NCBI RefSeq assembly: GCF_900186975.1
Contig: NZ_LT906441.1
Coordinates: forward strand, 310,001-374,000
From: Cutibacterium granulosum
GTDB lineage: Bacteria > Actinomycetota > Actinomycetes > Propionibacteriales > Propionibacteriaceae
DNA: 64,000 bases
Reading direction: 5' to 3'
Shown here: positions 34,423-46,327 of the stretch, piece by piece
How the letters are laid out: every line of letters starts with the position of its first letter
Numbering within the stretch: the first letter of the stretch is position 1
Position numbers and translations under genes: made by a program
Notes under the pieces: model-generated
The model's database searches: none
Told to the model about the DNA's origin: nothing
What the model saw: only the letters and a program-made list of their open reading frames with translations

Positions 34423-34911
34423 CTACCGGCCTTGGTCCAGGTGGTGGGACCGGTCGATGTGTCTGGCAACATCGGCTGCCAGGGAGTCCATCTCGGCCGG
34501 GTCGCCCTCCCCGGGACGCACGATGTGGGTGCGGCCCACCTGGCCGTGGTAGAGCGTCAGTCGAGAGCGGTTCGGGGTCATGGCGGCCTTCGTCACCGAC
34601 GTCCAAGTGCCTGATCGGTCCTGTCCAGCTCCGTGGATGCGGTAGCCCTCGTCATTGAGATCGACGAGCAGCCGCATGCGTTGCGCAGCCCAGATGGAAC
34701 CGGCGACCATGAGCAGCCCCAGCCCGAGCAGAATGGCCGAGAAGACGATCCATCCCGTCGACCAGTGGGTGACCAGGGAGAACACCAGCAGGAATACGCC
34801 GATGAGGGTGACGACCCCGCTGATGACGAAGGCGCCAATCGGAGGTTCGGGCCTGAGGACGTGCCGAATCGTCCCGTCCGGCAACGTCTGCACTGTTACT
34901 GCGTCGGCCAT
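34423..34911 (-). CDS. Small membrane protein of unknown function
   Basis: 162 aa. Two adjacent transmembrane helices (GAFVISGVVTLIGVFLLVFS and WIVFSAILLGLGLLMVAGSI) form a hairpin after a 28-residue start. A C-terminal cytoplasmic domain follows (MRLLVDLNDEGYRIHGAGQ, LTLYHGQVGRTHIVRPGEGD) that resembles PH-like actinobacterial membrane proteins. No enzyme motif. ATG 34911 with GGGAG 8 nt upstream. It lies 31 nt downstream of tRNA-Ser(TGA) on the same strand. Confidence 0.7.
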   Translation of the reverse strand: MADAVTVQTLPDGTIRHVLRPEPPIGAFVISGVVTLIGVFLLVFSLVTHWSTGWIVFSAILLGLGLLMVAGSIWAAQRMRLLVDLNDEGYRIHGAGQDRSGTWTSVTKAAMTPNRSRLTLYHGQVGRTHIVRPGEGDPAEMDSLAADVARHIDRSHHLDQGR

Positions 34912-34942
34912 GACAACCACTCCCGTCTCATGGAGAGCCCCG

Positions 34943-35025
34943 CGGCGAGAGTGGGATTCGAACCCACGGAGGTTGCCCTCGGCCGCTTTCAAGGCGGCTG
35001 CACTCGTCCACTATGCGATCTCGCC
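34943..35025 (-). tRNA. tRNA-Ser (anticodon TGA)
   Basis: 83 nt class II tRNA. Acceptor GGCGAGA/TCTCGCC, anticodon loop CTTGAAA in GCCGC/GCGGC, variable arm GAGGGCAACCTC, T arm GTGGGTTCGAATCCCAC. CCA is not encoded. It is the third tRNA-Ser isoacceptor in the window. Confidence 0.97.
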
Positions 35026-35115
35026 ACACCCCCAAATCGGAGGATGGGTTCATCATAGCGGTGAATCAACGCGACGACACTTCTGCCGCGCCGAGACTGT
35101 GGCAGGCTGGCAGAC

Positions 35116-36117
35116 ATGTACGCGATCACTGTGCGACCGACAGACAAGACCGACGCCAAGGGTCGACACCGCCCCGGCCCGGAGAACATGGAGTGGACGC
35201 AGGTCCCCACCCCCGCCCCGGCATCCGGCGAGGTGCGGGTGGCCGTGAAGGCCGTCGGCATGAACCGAGCCGATCTGCTGCAGCGGCAGGGCCTCTACCC
35301 GCCCCCACCCGGCGTGAGCGAGACCATGGGGCTGGAGGTGTGCGGCACCATCGACGCCCTGGGCGACGATGTCGACGGTTGGCAGGTGGGTGACGAGGTC
35401 GTCGCCCTGCTGGCCGGGGGCGGGTACGCCGAGCAGGTCATCGTGCCAGCCGGCCAGCTGCTGCACATGCCCGACGGTGTCGAACCGGCCGTGGCGTCAA
35501 CCCTGGTGGAGGTGGCAGCCACCGTCATCTCGAACATGGATCACGTGCACCTGCATGAGGGCGAGACGATCCTCGTCCACGGCGGAGCCGGCGGCATCGG
35601 CCAGTTCGCCATCCAGTACGCCAAGGCCCGCGGCTGTCGGGTCGTCGTCACCGCCGGCACCCAGGAGAAGCGTGACTTCTGCCGCGAGCTGGGGGCAGAC
35701 GTCGCCATCGACTACCACGAGGACTGGGTGGCGGCCGTCAAGGAGGCCACCGACGGTGCGGGGGTGGACGTCATCCTCGACATCATGGGGGCGAAGTACC
35801 TGGGTGCCAATGTGGACTCCCTGGCCATGGACGGACGACTCGTCATCATCGGCATGCAGGGTGGCGTCAAGGGTGAACTGCGCATTGACAAGGTGCTGGG
35901 CAAGCGCGCCACAGTCACTGCGACAAGCCTGCGATTCCGTGACCTGGCCGACAAGGCACGTATCTGCCGGCTGGTCGAGGAGCAGGCCTGGCCGATGTAT
36001 GCCAGCGGTCAGATCAAGCCAGCCCCGGTGGAGACCTTCGCCCTGCCGGACGCCGCGGACGCCCACCGGCGACTGGAGTCCGGGGAGGTGCTGGGCAAGA
36101 TCGCCCTCACGTTGTGA
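35116..36117 (+). CDS. NAD(P)H-quinone oxidoreductase, PIG3/QOR-like MDR family
   Basis: 333-aa cytosolic medium-chain reductase without the structural zinc lobe. MYAITVRPTDKT starts the catalytic domain; MNRADLLQRQGLYPPPPG near residue 50 is the PIG3/QOR signature; ILVHGGAGGIGQFAIQYAK near residue 152 is the NADP-binding GxGxxG loop. It reduces quinones or enones with NADPH; the physiological substrate is unknown. A lone gene, divergent from the tRNA-Ser. Confidence 0.88.
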   Translation: MYAITVRPTDKTDAKGRHRPGPENMEWTQVPTPAPASGEVRVAVKAVGMNRADLLQRQGLYPPPPGVSETMGLEVCGTIDALGDDVDGWQVGDEVVALLAGGGYAEQVIVPAGQLLHMPDGVEPAVASTLVEVAATVISNMDHVHLHEGETILVHGGAGGIGQFAIQYAKARGCRVVVTAGTQEKRDFCRELGADVAIDYHEDWVAAVKEATDGAGVDVILDIMGAKYLGANVDSLAMDGRLVIIGMQGGVKGELRIDKVLGKRATVTATSLRFRDLADKARICRLVEEQAWPMYASGQIKPAPVETFALPDAADAHRRLESGEVLGKIALTL

Positions 36118-36270
36118 CGAGGCATGCCAAGTAGCCCCGATGCGTCTTACCGGAGTCATGAGGAGAGCGCCGTCATCGTACGTGGCGGTCGGGCCTCCCA
36201 AGTGGCCACTGATCCCTGCCTCCGGCTGACAACTCTGGCTAATCCGCGAGTCCCCCAACGCATCTCGACC

Positions 36271-37732
<1,462 letters not shown>

Positions 37733-37744
37733 CCCTCACCCATG

Positions 37745-37769
37745 GTCTCGAGCCTCCCCGGTTCGAGAC
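37745..37769 (+). terminator. Hairpin after argG
   Basis: GTCTCGA pairs with TCGAGAC (7 bp, 11-nt loop) 12 nt after the argG stop. No U-tract. Confidence 0.4.
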
Positions 37770-37828
37770 TGCCCCCAGTCCTCGGACACCCCTCCCGGTG
37801 GCTGCACACGCTCGTCTAGAGTTGGGCC

Positions 37829-39151
37829 GTGCGCAGCTATCGGGAGGTTCTTGCGATCCGGGAGGTCTGGACGACCATCCTGCTCAGTGCCCTCACTCGC
37901 CTGCCCATCTTCGGGTTGACGATGCTCATCACCCTGCACGTGGTGGAGACCCTGGGAATGAGTTACCGGCTCGCCGGTGCCGTGACGACGTTCGTGACGA
38001 TCTCGTCGATGATCTCCGCCCCGTGGCGCGGCTCGATGACCGATCGCAGGGGGCTGCGTCGCACGATGATCCCGTCGATCGTCGTCATGACGGCGGTCTA
38101 CGCCGTCGCCCCGTGGTTGGGCTACTACCCCCTGCTGGTCATCCTGGCCCTCGGCTACCTGTGGAACTACCCGATCTACACCATTCCCCGTCAGGTGCTC
38201 ATCGCCACCGTGCCGCTGCGCAAGCGCCGGGCTGCGCTGAGTCTGGACGCGGTGTCCATCGAGATCTGCTACATGTTCGGGCCGATGGTCTCCATCATCA
38301 TTGCCTCGTCCGTGGGCACCCGTGCGACGATGATCGGCTGTGCCGTACTGGCGGCGCTCGGAGCCACCGGGCTGACGGTCCTCGATCCACCCATCGCCGA
38401 GACGAGTGGGGCCGCATCCGAGGGGCAGACCCCCAGCAGCTCATCACCCGACGGCAACCCCTCACCCGACCCGCGTTCTGCCACGGAGCCCGTCGCCCCG
38501 ACACAGTCCTCGGCCACCGAGACGCTGGCGGTGGAGGGGACGACACACGATTCCGACTCCCCCACCATCGACGTTCCCACGGCGCATCCCTCCACGACGC
38601 CTGCCCTGGCATGGGTGAACCGATTCACCGTCGCCATCCTCATCGGATGCCTGGCCGCCGGATATACCCTGGGCGGTATCGAGCTCACGACGGTCGGTGC
38701 CATGCGTGAGATGGGCAGCACCCAAGCCATCGGCTGGGTGCTGGCCTTCTCCGGGTTGGGATCGGCACTGGGTGGCACCATCTACGGGGCATTGAACCGT
38801 TCGGTGCCCATGCCCGCTCTGCTCACCCTCATGGGCCTGACGGCAGCTGCGACCACCCTGGCCACCTCTCCCCTGCAGGCTGGCCTCATCCTGCTGATCG
38901 GCGGCCTGTTCGTCTCCCCGACCCTCACCGCCAGCATCGACCAGCTGACCAACCTCACCCCACCCAGCAGGCGTGGCAGCGTCATCGGGTGGCAGGGCTC
39001 CTTCCTCAATGCCGGGGTGGCCATCTCCGCACCGACGATCGGTGCGGTCATCGACGGGGTCGGCTGGCACCAGGCGTTCATCCTGTCCGGAGCCATCGCC
39101 GCCGTCATCGGCCTGGCGGTGGGAGCCGTCATGCGCACCAGGGGCAGCTGA
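37829..39151 (+). CDS. Major facilitator superfamily transporter
   Basis: 440 aa with about twelve hydrophobic segments in two halves. The first half holds the loop 2-3 signature RGSMTDRRGLRRTMI. The central loop (about residues 195-265) is an unusually long Ser/Thr/Pro/Asp-rich stretch. The second half (from WVNRFTVAILIGCLAAGYTL) ends GQVIG-like RRGSVIGWQGSFLNAG. Drug or metabolite exporter; substrate unknown. GTG 37829 has TAGAGT 6 nt upstream and no Shine-Dalgarno. Convergent with the antiporter gene. Confidence 0.8.
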   Translation: MRSYREVLAIREVWTTILLSALTRLPIFGLTMLITLHVVETLGMSYRLAGAVTTFVTISSMISAPWRGSMTDRRGLRRTMIPSIVVMTAVYAVAPWLGYYPLLVILALGYLWNYPIYTIPRQVLIATVPLRKRRAALSLDAVSIEICYMFGPMVSIIIASSVGTRATMIGCAVLAALGATGLTVLDPPIAETSGAASEGQTPSSSSPDGNPSPDPRSATEPVAPTQSSATETLAVEGTTHDSDSPTIDVPTAHPSTTPALAWVNRFTVAILIGCLAAGYTLGGIELTTVGAMREMGSTQAIGWVLAFSGLGSALGGTIYGALNRSVPMPALLTLMGLTAAATTLATSPLQAGLILLIGGLFVSPTLTASIDQLTNLTPPSRRGSVIGWQGSFLNAGVAISAPTIGAVIDGVGWHQAFILSGAIAAVIGLAVGAVMRTRGS

Positions 39152-39358
39152 CAAACGCCCGGAACTCATTCGACCAGACTCCACGCATTCGACCAGCCCT
39201 GGGATCACCCCATCCCTACGGGATCGTCTGCCCCACCGAGGTGAACACACGAGCCACCCCGGGCTCCCCCCGTCGGTCCCAGCCCCCGGTGCGTGCGATC
39301 CTCGGTGTGTACGGTCCTCGGGAAGGCAGTTCCGGCAGCTGCCCCTCACGTGGTCGAC

Positions 39359-41500
39359 TCAGTGGTCGGATGACCTCGCATCCGGCTGGTCCGGATCCCC
39401 GGGAACGACCGTGCCGGGGATGACATCCCCAGACCCGGGCTGCGAGCTCACGTCTCGGACGTGCTGCCCATCCTTCCCAGACTGCGGACGCCCCTCGGCG
39501 TCAGCACGGGCGTTGGCCCGTTCACGCACCTGTTCCTCGGCCGATGAGGTACTCATCGACTCGCGCAGGGTGTGCACCTTGGCGCGACGACGGGCCTTCC
39601 CGTCCTCGGCATCTTGATCGGCCCGGGGAAGTTCGTCGATCCTGGGAGTACGTCCCAGGTAGACGACGATGTCGCCCATCTTCGGATTGCCCATGTCCTC
39701 GGTGGCCACCACCGTCGATCCGGGGCGCACGATGAACAGGATGACCGCCCCGGACACGTAGTGGGTGAACTGGTCCCAGCCGAACTGCTCGGTGATGGGC
39801 AGTGCACGCACCCGCTGACCCTCACGCCAGTGCCGCTCCATCTCGGCATGAGTGAGCCCCGGATTGAACGCCGTTCGGGCCTTGAGGGTGGAGACGGTGC
39901 CCGTGGTGCGATCCTTGGGGTGGCCCTCGTCGGCACGTCTGACCTGGAAGACGTTGGCCCGGCTCAGGACACGTCGGTACTGCACTGCGGCAATGGAGTT
40001 GGTGTTGTCGTCGGGGGTGCACGCCACCATGTAGTTGATGCCCGACAGGTCCATCTCCTCCACCGCGTACTCACTGAGGAAATCGGCGGCGACGGTGCGC
40101 AGACCGGCCTTGCGGGCGGTGTAGAGGTCGTAGCTGCGACGGGTGACGATGAGGGTCGGCACGTCCAGGGAACGCAACAACTTGGCCGCGTCGACGGCCC
40201 AGGGCGGCGATCCGGCGAACATGACGCCCCGAGGCTTGGCGCTGGCCAGGCCGAGTCTCTCCGCCAGCCGTCCGATCCCCAGGCCGTAGATGGCCACGGT
40301 GCACACGATCATGAGGAAGACGATCGGCACCAACTGGTCCACCTGGTCGGAGAGCCCAGCGAGGTTCTGGGCGAAGGAGGAAAGGTCGGCAGCCCGCTGC
40401 GGATCGGTGGCCATGAGCTGTTCGGCCTGGTGGGCGATGGAATCGGCGGTGTCGGAAAAACCCAGGGCGAAGACGGAGGTCACCGAGGCGGCGACGATGC
40501 CTCGCGGGGCCATGAATGCCATGAGCACCCGCTCCTGGCGGGTCGTCTCGGTGCCGTGCAGGCCGATGAACACCGAGAGTGGGCGGATGAGCAGCACCGA
40601 GATGGCGACGAAGGCCAGCCCGACTGGCAGCACCCGGACGATCTCGTCGGGATTGACGCGCCCGGCAAGCATGATGAACAGCGCCCCGACGAGCAGGATC
40701 TGCAAATGCTCCTTGAACTCGACGACGACGTCCAGCTCGAGGTCCTGGTTGGCCAGGAAGATGCCGAGCAGGGTCACCGCCATGAGCCCAGACTCCTCCT
40801 GGATGAGGTTGGCACCCACGACGGTACCACAGGCCACCGCAACGAAGATGACCCCCTGCAGGAAGTCCGGGATGAGCAGGCGCCGCAGCATGAAGGTGAG
40901 TATCATGCCGATGGGGAAGGCGACGAGCACCGAGACCACCATCGTCCAGCCCAGCACGGCCAACCCGTGGCCGATGTGGTTGCCCCCGATGGACGTGATC
41001 GCCTGGTAGACCAGCAGGGCGAGGATCGCGCCGATGGGGTCTACGACGATGCCCTCCCAGCGCAACAGGGCCGAGACCCGTCTGGTGGGGCGCACCTGAC
41101 GCAGGATCGGGTTGATCACCGTGGGGCCGGTGACGACGAGCAGGGCCCCCAGCAGCAGGGCGACCCGTATGTCCATGCCGAGCAGATGCGCGGCAAGAGC
41201 CATGAGCAGCCATGCGATGACGACCGTCACCGAGCACAGTCTGAGGATGGGTTTCCCGAGGTCACGCACCTCCCGGAGCTTGAGGGACAGCGATCCCTCG
41301 AAGAGGATGATGGCCACAGCGAGGTTCACCCCGCCGAAGAGCAGACTCTGACCGAACATCTCATCGGGGGTGACCCACTGACCGAGTGCGAAACCGATGA
41401 TGAGCAGGAAGAGCAGCGCGGGCAGCTTGAGTCGCCAGCCGAGCCATTGAGCAGCCACGGCCAGCACCAGGACGAGGGCCAGGTACGTTGCTGGATTCAC
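39359..41500 (-). CDS. Cation/proton antiporter with TrkA-N-like domain
   Basis: 713 aa. Residues 1-430 are a CPA-type carrier: LLFGGVNLAVAIILFEGSLS, LLVVTGPTVINPILRQV, WEGIVVDPIGAILALL (acidic residues of the transport site). Residues 440-560 look like a nucleotide-binding regulatory domain (GVMFAGSPPWAVDAAKLLRS, IVTRRSYDLYTARKAGL, GINYMVACTPDDNTNSIAAV). After it come a TrkA-C-like segment and a charged, disordered tail. Probably Na+(K+)/H+ exchange controlled by NAD(H) or another ligand. GTG start; TAAGCT lies 6 nt upstream and there is no Shine-Dalgarno. Confidence 0.85.
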   Translation of the reverse strand: MNPATYLALVLVLAVAAQWLGWRLKLPALLFLLIIGFALGQWVTPDEMFGQSLLFGGVNLAVAIILFEGSLSLKLREVRDLGKPILRLCSVTVVIAWLLMALAAHLLGMDIRVALLLGALLVVTGPTVINPILRQVRPTRRVSALLRWEGIVVDPIGAILALLVYQAITSIGGNHIGHGLAVLGWTMVVSVLVAFPIGMILTFMLRRLLIPDFLQGVIFVAVACGTVVGANLIQEESGLMAVTLLGIFLANQDLELDVVVEFKEHLQILLVGALFIMLAGRVNPDEIVRVLPVGLAFVAISVLLIRPLSVFIGLHGTETTRQERVLMAFMAPRGIVAASVTSVFALGFSDTADSIAHQAEQLMATDPQRAADLSSFAQNLAGLSDQVDQLVPIVFLMIVCTVAIYGLGIGRLAERLGLASAKPRGVMFAGSPPWAVDAAKLLRSLDVPTLIVTRRSYDLYTARKAGLRTVAADFLSEYAVEEMDLSGINYMVACTPDDNTNSIAAVQYRRVLSRANVFQVRRADEGHPKDRTTGTVSTLKARTAFNPGLTHAEMERHWREGQRVRALPITEQFGWDQFTHYVSGAVILFIVRPGSTVVATEDMGNPKMGDIVVYLGRTPRIDELPRADQDAEDGKARRRAKVHTLRESMSTSSAEEQVRERANARADAEGRPQSGKDGQHVRDVSSQPGSGDVIPGTVVPGDPDQPDARSSDH

Positions 41501-41635
41501 TTCGCAAGCTTAACCGAGGAGACGGGTGGGAACGAGCTGTGTTTCACCCCAGGCCCACCGGAACGATCACGCCCACCGCATAGCGAAACAGCCATGTTCA
41601 CTCCGCGTTCACGTGAATCTGGCAATCTGTAACCC

Positions 41636-42421
41636 ATGACGTTCTCCCCGCAGCTCGTGGCCCTGGACATTGACGGCACCATCGTGGATCGCGAGGGGCG
41701 TCTGCCAGATTCCGTGAGGGCAGCCGTCCACCGAGTGTGCCAGGCGGGGGTGCCCGTCGTCCTGGCGACGGGACGCGGGGTGACCGGGGCCATCGGCGTG
41801 CACGAGGAGCTGGGGCTTCCAGCAGGCCTGCTCGTCGTGTCGAACGGGTCGGTGCTGGCACACAGCGATCCACTGCGCGTGGTGAGCAGGCACACCTTCG
41901 ACCCCTCCCACGTCATCGACGAGGTGCTGCGGATCCATCCACAGGCGCGTATTGCCGTGGAGGAGGTGGGCGTGGGTTTTCGCGTGAGTAAGCACTTTCC
42001 CGACGGTGAGCTCGCCGGTGAGATCCACGTGGAACCGGTCGAGGAGCTCAAGGCCACCCCTGCCACCCGCATCATCGTGCGCGACCCGGATGCCTCCCCC
42101 GACGTCTTCGTCGAGTTGGCGAACCAGCTGGGGATGACCGGGGTGACGTATTTCGTCGGTTGGTCGGCCTGGCTCGACATCGCTCCCCGTGGGGTGACGA
42201 AGGCGTCCGGCCTGCAGGAGGCGTGCGACATGCTGGGAATCCCCGCAAGCTCGGTGCTGGCCATCGGTGACGGCAACAACGACATCGAGATGCTGCGCTG
42301 GGCCGGCCGGGGAGTTGCCGTGGGGGATGCCCTCGACCAGGTGCGAGCCGCCGCCGACGCCGTCACCGCGGATTTCGACGACGACGGTACCGCCGCCGAA
42401 CTCAACCGCTGGTTCGGCTGA
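41636..42421 (+). CDS. HAD-superfamily phosphatase, Cof/YidA type
   Basis: 261 aa. Motif I LVALDIDGTIVDREG at the N-terminus, ATGRG (motif II), the C2-type cap in the middle, PRGVTKASGL (motif III Lys) and GDGNNDIEML (motif IV) are in the order of Cof-type sugar-phosphate/cofactor phosphatases. Substrate unknown. ATG start without Shine-Dalgarno, 6-7 nt after a CTGTAA-like box. Divergent from the antiporter across about 135 bp. Confidence 0.88.
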   Translation: MTFSPQLVALDIDGTIVDREGRLPDSVRAAVHRVCQAGVPVVLATGRGVTGAIGVHEELGLPAGLLVVSNGSVLAHSDPLRVVSRHTFDPSHVIDEVLRIHPQARIAVEEVGVGFRVSKHFPDGELAGEIHVEPVEELKATPATRIIVRDPDASPDVFVELANQLGMTGVTYFVGWSAWLDIAPRGVTKASGLQEACDMLGIPASSVLAIGDGNNDIEMLRWAGRGVAVGDALDQVRAAADAVTADFDDDGTAAELNRWFG

Positions 42422-42573
42422 GCCGGGGACTGCCAACGAGCAGGCCAGCGCGCCGCCACGAGTCCATCGCCCGGGCCCATCGACCGCGGCATGACGTTCC
42501 CGGGAGGACCGATCCGAAGGAATGTCCTCCTGGACTGCCGGAAAACAGCAGCGTCAAAAACAGCGTCAGCCGT

Positions 42574-43905
42574 TCACCGCATCCGTGTGCAGGCGAGCAC
42601 CCCGCGCGGGATCTTGCACTCCTCGCCCAGGTCCATCGGCGCGATACGGCCGGCACTGCGCGCGCTGAACAGCTCGGGCAACAGACGGGCCGCCAGTGCG
42701 GCCGGCGAGATGGTGTTGACGTAGATCTTCGTACCACCCTCGAAACCGGCCAGGGTCGACACCCGCAACTTGAGGTTGACCCGCCACGGCACCGGCACGC
42801 CGACCCCGACCGGGCGGTGGTGCCACTCCTCGTTGCACGGCACGTGCGGGCCCACTGCCACGTGCATGGCGTGCAGCAGGTCTGCCACGGCACCGATCTC
42901 CTCGTGTATCATGCGCCACGGCTGGTCCAGGGCGCTCGTCGACCAGATCTCCACCGAGGGGTATCGGTGACCGAAGCCGACGGTGGCCACGGCGTGCTCG
43001 TTGCGTGCCAGGACCAGTCCGTGGTCTGCGGCGAAATCCGGCCCGTACTCGTTGTGGATGTTCGGGTTGAGCACGACCTTGGGAAGCAGGGTCTGATTGT
43101 TGATACCCAGCTCGTCGATGGCGACGAGCTGCTTGTGCAGGTGGTCGAACGACGCCCCAGCCGGCTTGAGCCAGTTCTGGAAGGCGACGACGTAGCGGGC
43201 CTGCGGGTTCTGGGCGTACAGGTCACCCATGGCATGCACCGTGAGGCCGATGAAGGCGCGATGGTCGGCCACCGACAGACTCCCCGACCCGGCTAGGTCT
43301 GCCGTCGTCTGCCCGGAGTCGGTGTAGTGACGCCGGGCGACGATGACGTCGTGACCACCGGCGAAGAACGGTGCGGACCGTTCCCGGAACTCACGTTCGG
43401 TGAGTTCCTCGGCCTTGAGGCCGGCACCGTTCGCGGCGAGAACGGCGTCAAGGACCTCACAGACGTGCGCCCTCCCGTCGGGATGGGCCAGGTAGGCCTC
43501 CTGACGCTCCCGCTGCTGCGGGGTCATCGTCATCCCGTGGTTGACGCGCCAGTAGCTCCACGGGAGGATCTCGAAGAGGTTGGGAATACGGCGAAACTGC
43601 GCCACCGTGTCGTCCAGCTGCCAGGACGGCACGTTCTCCACCAGGCGATGCCCGAAGAAGCTCCCCTGCGCATCGGCAACCAGACGAGCCTTCTCCGGCG
43701 GGGTCTGCCGCAGTCGGGACGGGCAGAACGCGCAGCTGGTGAGCCGGTCGTCCGCACTCAGCGGGCGGGCATCGGTCACCGGGGTGGCCAGCGGACGGGC
43801 GCCTCGTCCCGGAACCGTCCACACCTGGGTGCCGGTGAACGGGTTGCGCTGCTTGATGGTGCCGTCGGGCAGTTCGCGATAGTAGTCGTCGACCTCGTCG
43901 CCCAT
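42574..43905 (-). CDS. DUF4921-family GalT-like protein (HIT superfamily)
   Basis: 443 aa. Resembles galactose-1-phosphate uridylyltransferase: CAFCPSRLRQTPPEK (metal-type CxxC near residue 57), WLKPAGASFDHLHKQLVAIDE with the HLH active-site-like His pair near residue 245, and PCNEEWHHRPVG. Families with this layout are annotated DUF4921 in actinobacteria and may be nucleotidyltransferases or hydrolases. It starts with DDYYRELPDGTIKQRNPFTG. ATG 43905 with AGGA 8 nt upstream, 30 nt after serS on the same strand, so probably cotranscribed. Whether it can pair with GalK is unproven. Confidence 0.75.
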   Translation of the reverse strand: MGDEVDDYYRELPDGTIKQRNPFTGTQVWTVPGRGARPLATPVTDARPLSADDRLTSCAFCPSRLRQTPPEKARLVADAQGSFFGHRLVENVPSWQLDDTVAQFRRIPNLFEILPWSYWRVNHGMTMTPQQRERQEAYLAHPDGRAHVCEVLDAVLAANGAGLKAEELTEREFRERSAPFFAGGHDVIVARRHYTDSGQTTADLAGSGSLSVADHRAFIGLTVHAMGDLYAQNPQARYVVAFQNWLKPAGASFDHLHKQLVAIDELGINNQTLLPKVVLNPNIHNEYGPDFAADHGLVLARNEHAVATVGFGHRYPSVEIWSTSALDQPWRMIHEEIGAVADLLHAMHVAVGPHVPCNEEWHHRPVGVGVPVPWRVNLKLRVSTLAGFEGGTKIYVNTISPAALAARLLPELFSARSAGRIAPMDLGEECKIPRGVLACTRMR

Positions 43906-43934
43906 GAATCGATCCTGCTGCGCGCCCACCTGCC

Positions 43935-45209
43935 TCAGTTCTGGGGGCGCAGCACCTCGGCGCCGCCCAGGAAGGGGCGCAGGGCCTGCGGTACCCGCAC
44001 CGAGCCGTCGGCCTGCTGATGGTTCTCCAGCACCATGATGATGATGCGGGTCATGGCGCACAGGGTGCCGTTGAGGGTGGCCAGCGGTTCGACGCCGTCG
44101 GGGCCGCGGTGGCGGATGGACAGGCGTCGGGCCTGGAAGGTGGTGCAGTTGGAGGTCGAGGTGATCTCGCGGTAGCGGTTCTGGGTCGGCAGCCAGCCGT
44201 AGCAGTCGTACTTGCGTGCCGCGGACAGTCCCAGGTCACCGGAGGCCACGTCGAGCACCTGGAACGGGATCTCCAGGGCCTCGATGAACTCCTTCTCGAA
44301 TCCGAGCAGCTTCTCGTGCCATGTCTCGGCATCGGCGGGCAGACAGTGGACGAACATCTCGACCTTGTCGAACCAGTGGACGCGGAAGATGCCCCGGGTG
44401 TCCTTGCCATAGGAACCGGCCTCGCGTCGGTAGCACGGGGAGAACGCCACGTACTGCCTGGGCAGCTCGGCGTCGTCGAGGATCTCACCGGAGTGGAAGG
44501 CGGCCAGGGCCACCTCGGAGGTACCGACGAGGTACTGCTCGTCCTTGGGCAGGTAGTAGACGTCGTCGGCGGCCTGGCCGAGGAATCCGGTGCCCTCCAT
44601 GGCCGACGGCTTGACCAGCGCCGGGGGGATCATCGGGGTGAATCCCCACGTGGCGGCCTTGGACATGGCCAGATTGAGCAGGGCGAACTCCAGCTGGGCG
44701 CCGACACCGGTGAGGACGTAGAACCGCGACCCCGAGATCTTCGTGCCGCGTTCCATGTCGATGGCGTGCAGCGCCTCGCCGATCTCCAGATGGTCCTTGG
44801 GCTCGAATCCCTCGGCTGCGAAGTCGCGCGGGGTGCCGATCGTCTCGATGACGACGCCCTCGTCCTCGCCGCCAGCGGGCACGCCGTCGATGACGATGTT
44901 GCCCAGGGTCTTGGCGAGCTCGGTGAATCGCTCCTCGGCTGCGGCGGCCTCGTCCTTGAGCTGGCCCACCTGGGCGGAGAGCTCCTTGGTGCGGGCCAGC
45001 AGGGCGGCCTTCTCGTCACCCTTGGACTGGGCGATCTTCTTGCCCAGACCCTTCTGCTCGGCACGGGCCGACTCATGGGCCGCGATCGCGTGCCGGCGGG
45101 TCTCGTCGGCGGCGATGAGCTCGTCGACCACCGACGGGTCAGCGCCCCGGGCGATCTGGGAGCGACGGATGACGTCTGGATCTGTGCGCAGCAGCTTGGG
45201 GTCGATCAT
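43935..45209 (-). CDS. serS: Seryl-tRNA synthetase
   Basis: Charges tRNA-Ser; three of its tRNA substrates are encoded in this window. 424 aa. The N-terminal long coiled coil (about residues 30-100, [20 protein letters not shown]) contacts the variable arm. Class II motifs follow: [14 protein letters not shown], motif 2 [20 protein letters not shown], and motif 3 [37 protein letters not shown] is the canonical start. There is no Shine-Dalgarno; TAGACT lies 7 nt upstream of ATG 45209, inside the end of aat, so it is probably leaderless. Confidence 0.97.
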   Translation of the reverse strand: MIDPKLLRTDPDVIRRSQIARGADPSVVDELIAADETRRHAIAAHESARAEQKGLGKKIAQSKGDEKAALLARTKELSAQVGQLKDEAAAAEERFTELAKTLGNIVIDGVPAGGEDEGVVIETIGTPRDFAAEGFEPKDHLEIGEALHAIDMERGTKISGSRFYVLTGVGAQLEFALLNLAMSKAATWGFTPMIPPALVKPSAMEGTGFLGQAADDVYYLPKDEQYLVGTSEVALAAFHSGEILDDAELPRQYVAFSPCYRREAGSYGKDTRGIFRVHWFDKVEMFVHCLPADAETWHEKLLGFEKEFIEALEIPFQVLDVASGDLGLSAARKYDCYGWLPTQNRYREITSTSNCTTFQARRLSIRHRGPDGVEPLATLNGTLCAMTRIIIMVLENHQQADGSVRVPQALRPFLGGAEVLRPQN

Positions 45210-45219
45210 GGGTAGGAGT

Positions 45220-46086
45220 CTAGCCGTGCCGTGCGAGTTCGGTGAGCATCTGGGGGCCGGTGAGACGATGCGGACGCCACCGCGGCCCGGGCGCGGCAAG
45301 GGCCCCGGTGAGCTGACGGAGGTATTCGGCGCGGTCGATCTCGACGGCTCCCAGGCTGGCCAGATGAGGCGTGAGCCACTGCACGTCGAGCAGTGCGGTG
45401 GGGTGGACGGGCACGGGCCGCCATCCGGAGGCAGGGCAGCCGGAGGGGGCAGCCTGGGCGGCACTGGTCGACTCACCGGACGCGGACGGTTCAGACAGGG
45501 TGTGTGATGTGGCGTCGCGGCAGGGCTCCTGATCGACCGTCGGAGCATGGCTGCTCTCCCCCAGCTCCAGGACGAGTCGGATGAGCGCGGTCTTGGAGGC
45601 GTCCCTGCCGTGCACCGGGTCGTGGAACATGGATTCCCCGCTGAACAGTCCACCGACACTCACCCCGTACAGTCCGCCGACCAGCCGTCCGTCCTCGTCC
45701 CACGTCTCCACCGAGTGGGCCCAGCCGTTGTGGTGCAATTCGGTGTAGCTGTCGATGATCGTCGAGTCGATCCAGCCACCCGGTCGAGACGGGTCGGCGC
45801 AGCGCTCGATGACCCGGTCGAAGGCCTGGTCCACCGTGGTCGTGCGATGCTTGGTGGTCTTGCGCAGGCTGGAGGAGAGGCTGAGGCGGTCCAGGGGCAG
45901 GACGCCGCGACGTTGCGGCGACCACCACGCCGTGGCACCGCGGTACTCACGCGGTGCGTCGTCACCCAGCGGCATGGGAAAGACACCCTCGTGCAGGGCG
46001 GCGAGCACCAGATGCGGGCCAAGCACCCCCGTCAGACACAGCAGGTCGGAGTCAGGCCACTGGTCCGGGTCACCGAAAAGGTCCAT
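45220..46086 (-). CDS. aat: Leucyl/phenylalanyl-tRNA-protein transferase
   Basis: Adds Leu or Phe to proteins with N-terminal Arg or Lys, marking them for ClpS/ClpAP. Motifs: [20 protein letters not shown] and FPMP near the N-terminus, [35 protein letters not shown], and [12 protein letters not shown]. 288 aa. Between LVLELGE and the conserved [16 protein letters not shown] lies an insertion of about 45 residues rich in Ser, Ala, Pro and Thr. ATG 46086 has both GGAG 3 nt upstream and TAGGCT 7 nt upstream. Confidence 0.92.
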   Translation of the reverse strand: MDLFGDPDQWPDSDLLCLTGVLGPHLVLAALHEGVFPMPLGDDAPREYRGATAWWSPQRRGVLPLDRLSLSSSLRKTTKHRTTTVDQAFDRVIERCADPSRPGGWIDSTIIDSYTELHHNGWAHSVETWDEDGRLVGGLYGVSVGGLFSGESMFHDPVHGRDASKTALIRLVLELGESSHAPTVDQEPCRDATSHTLSEPSASGESTSAAQAAPSGCPASGWRPVPVHPTALLDVQWLTPHLASLGAVEIDRAEYLRQLTGALAAPGPRWRPHRLTGPQMLTELARHG

Positions 46087-46327
46087 GTACTCCAGCCTAG
46101 GCAGCCAGCCTCGGCAGAACAGCGAGGCATGACGCCATCGGCGGCCGAAGCTGCGCCGAGATTCGCGCATCCCCACACCCCATCATGGTTCAGGCCACCT
46201 CGGCCCTCTCACACCACGTGGCGGCAACGGTCATCGGGAGAGGCCGTCGTGCAGTCTTCGCCCAGCTGCGTCACGCCGGTTGCGGGCGTCGATAGGCTGG
46301 AGGAGAGTCTCAGGAAGGATCGTGGCC

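Noticed and set aside
39572-41632. 686-codon open frame opposite the antiporter gene
   Set aside because: Low-complexity Gly/His/Asp/Glu text with no domain; the antiporter on the other strand has clear membrane helices.
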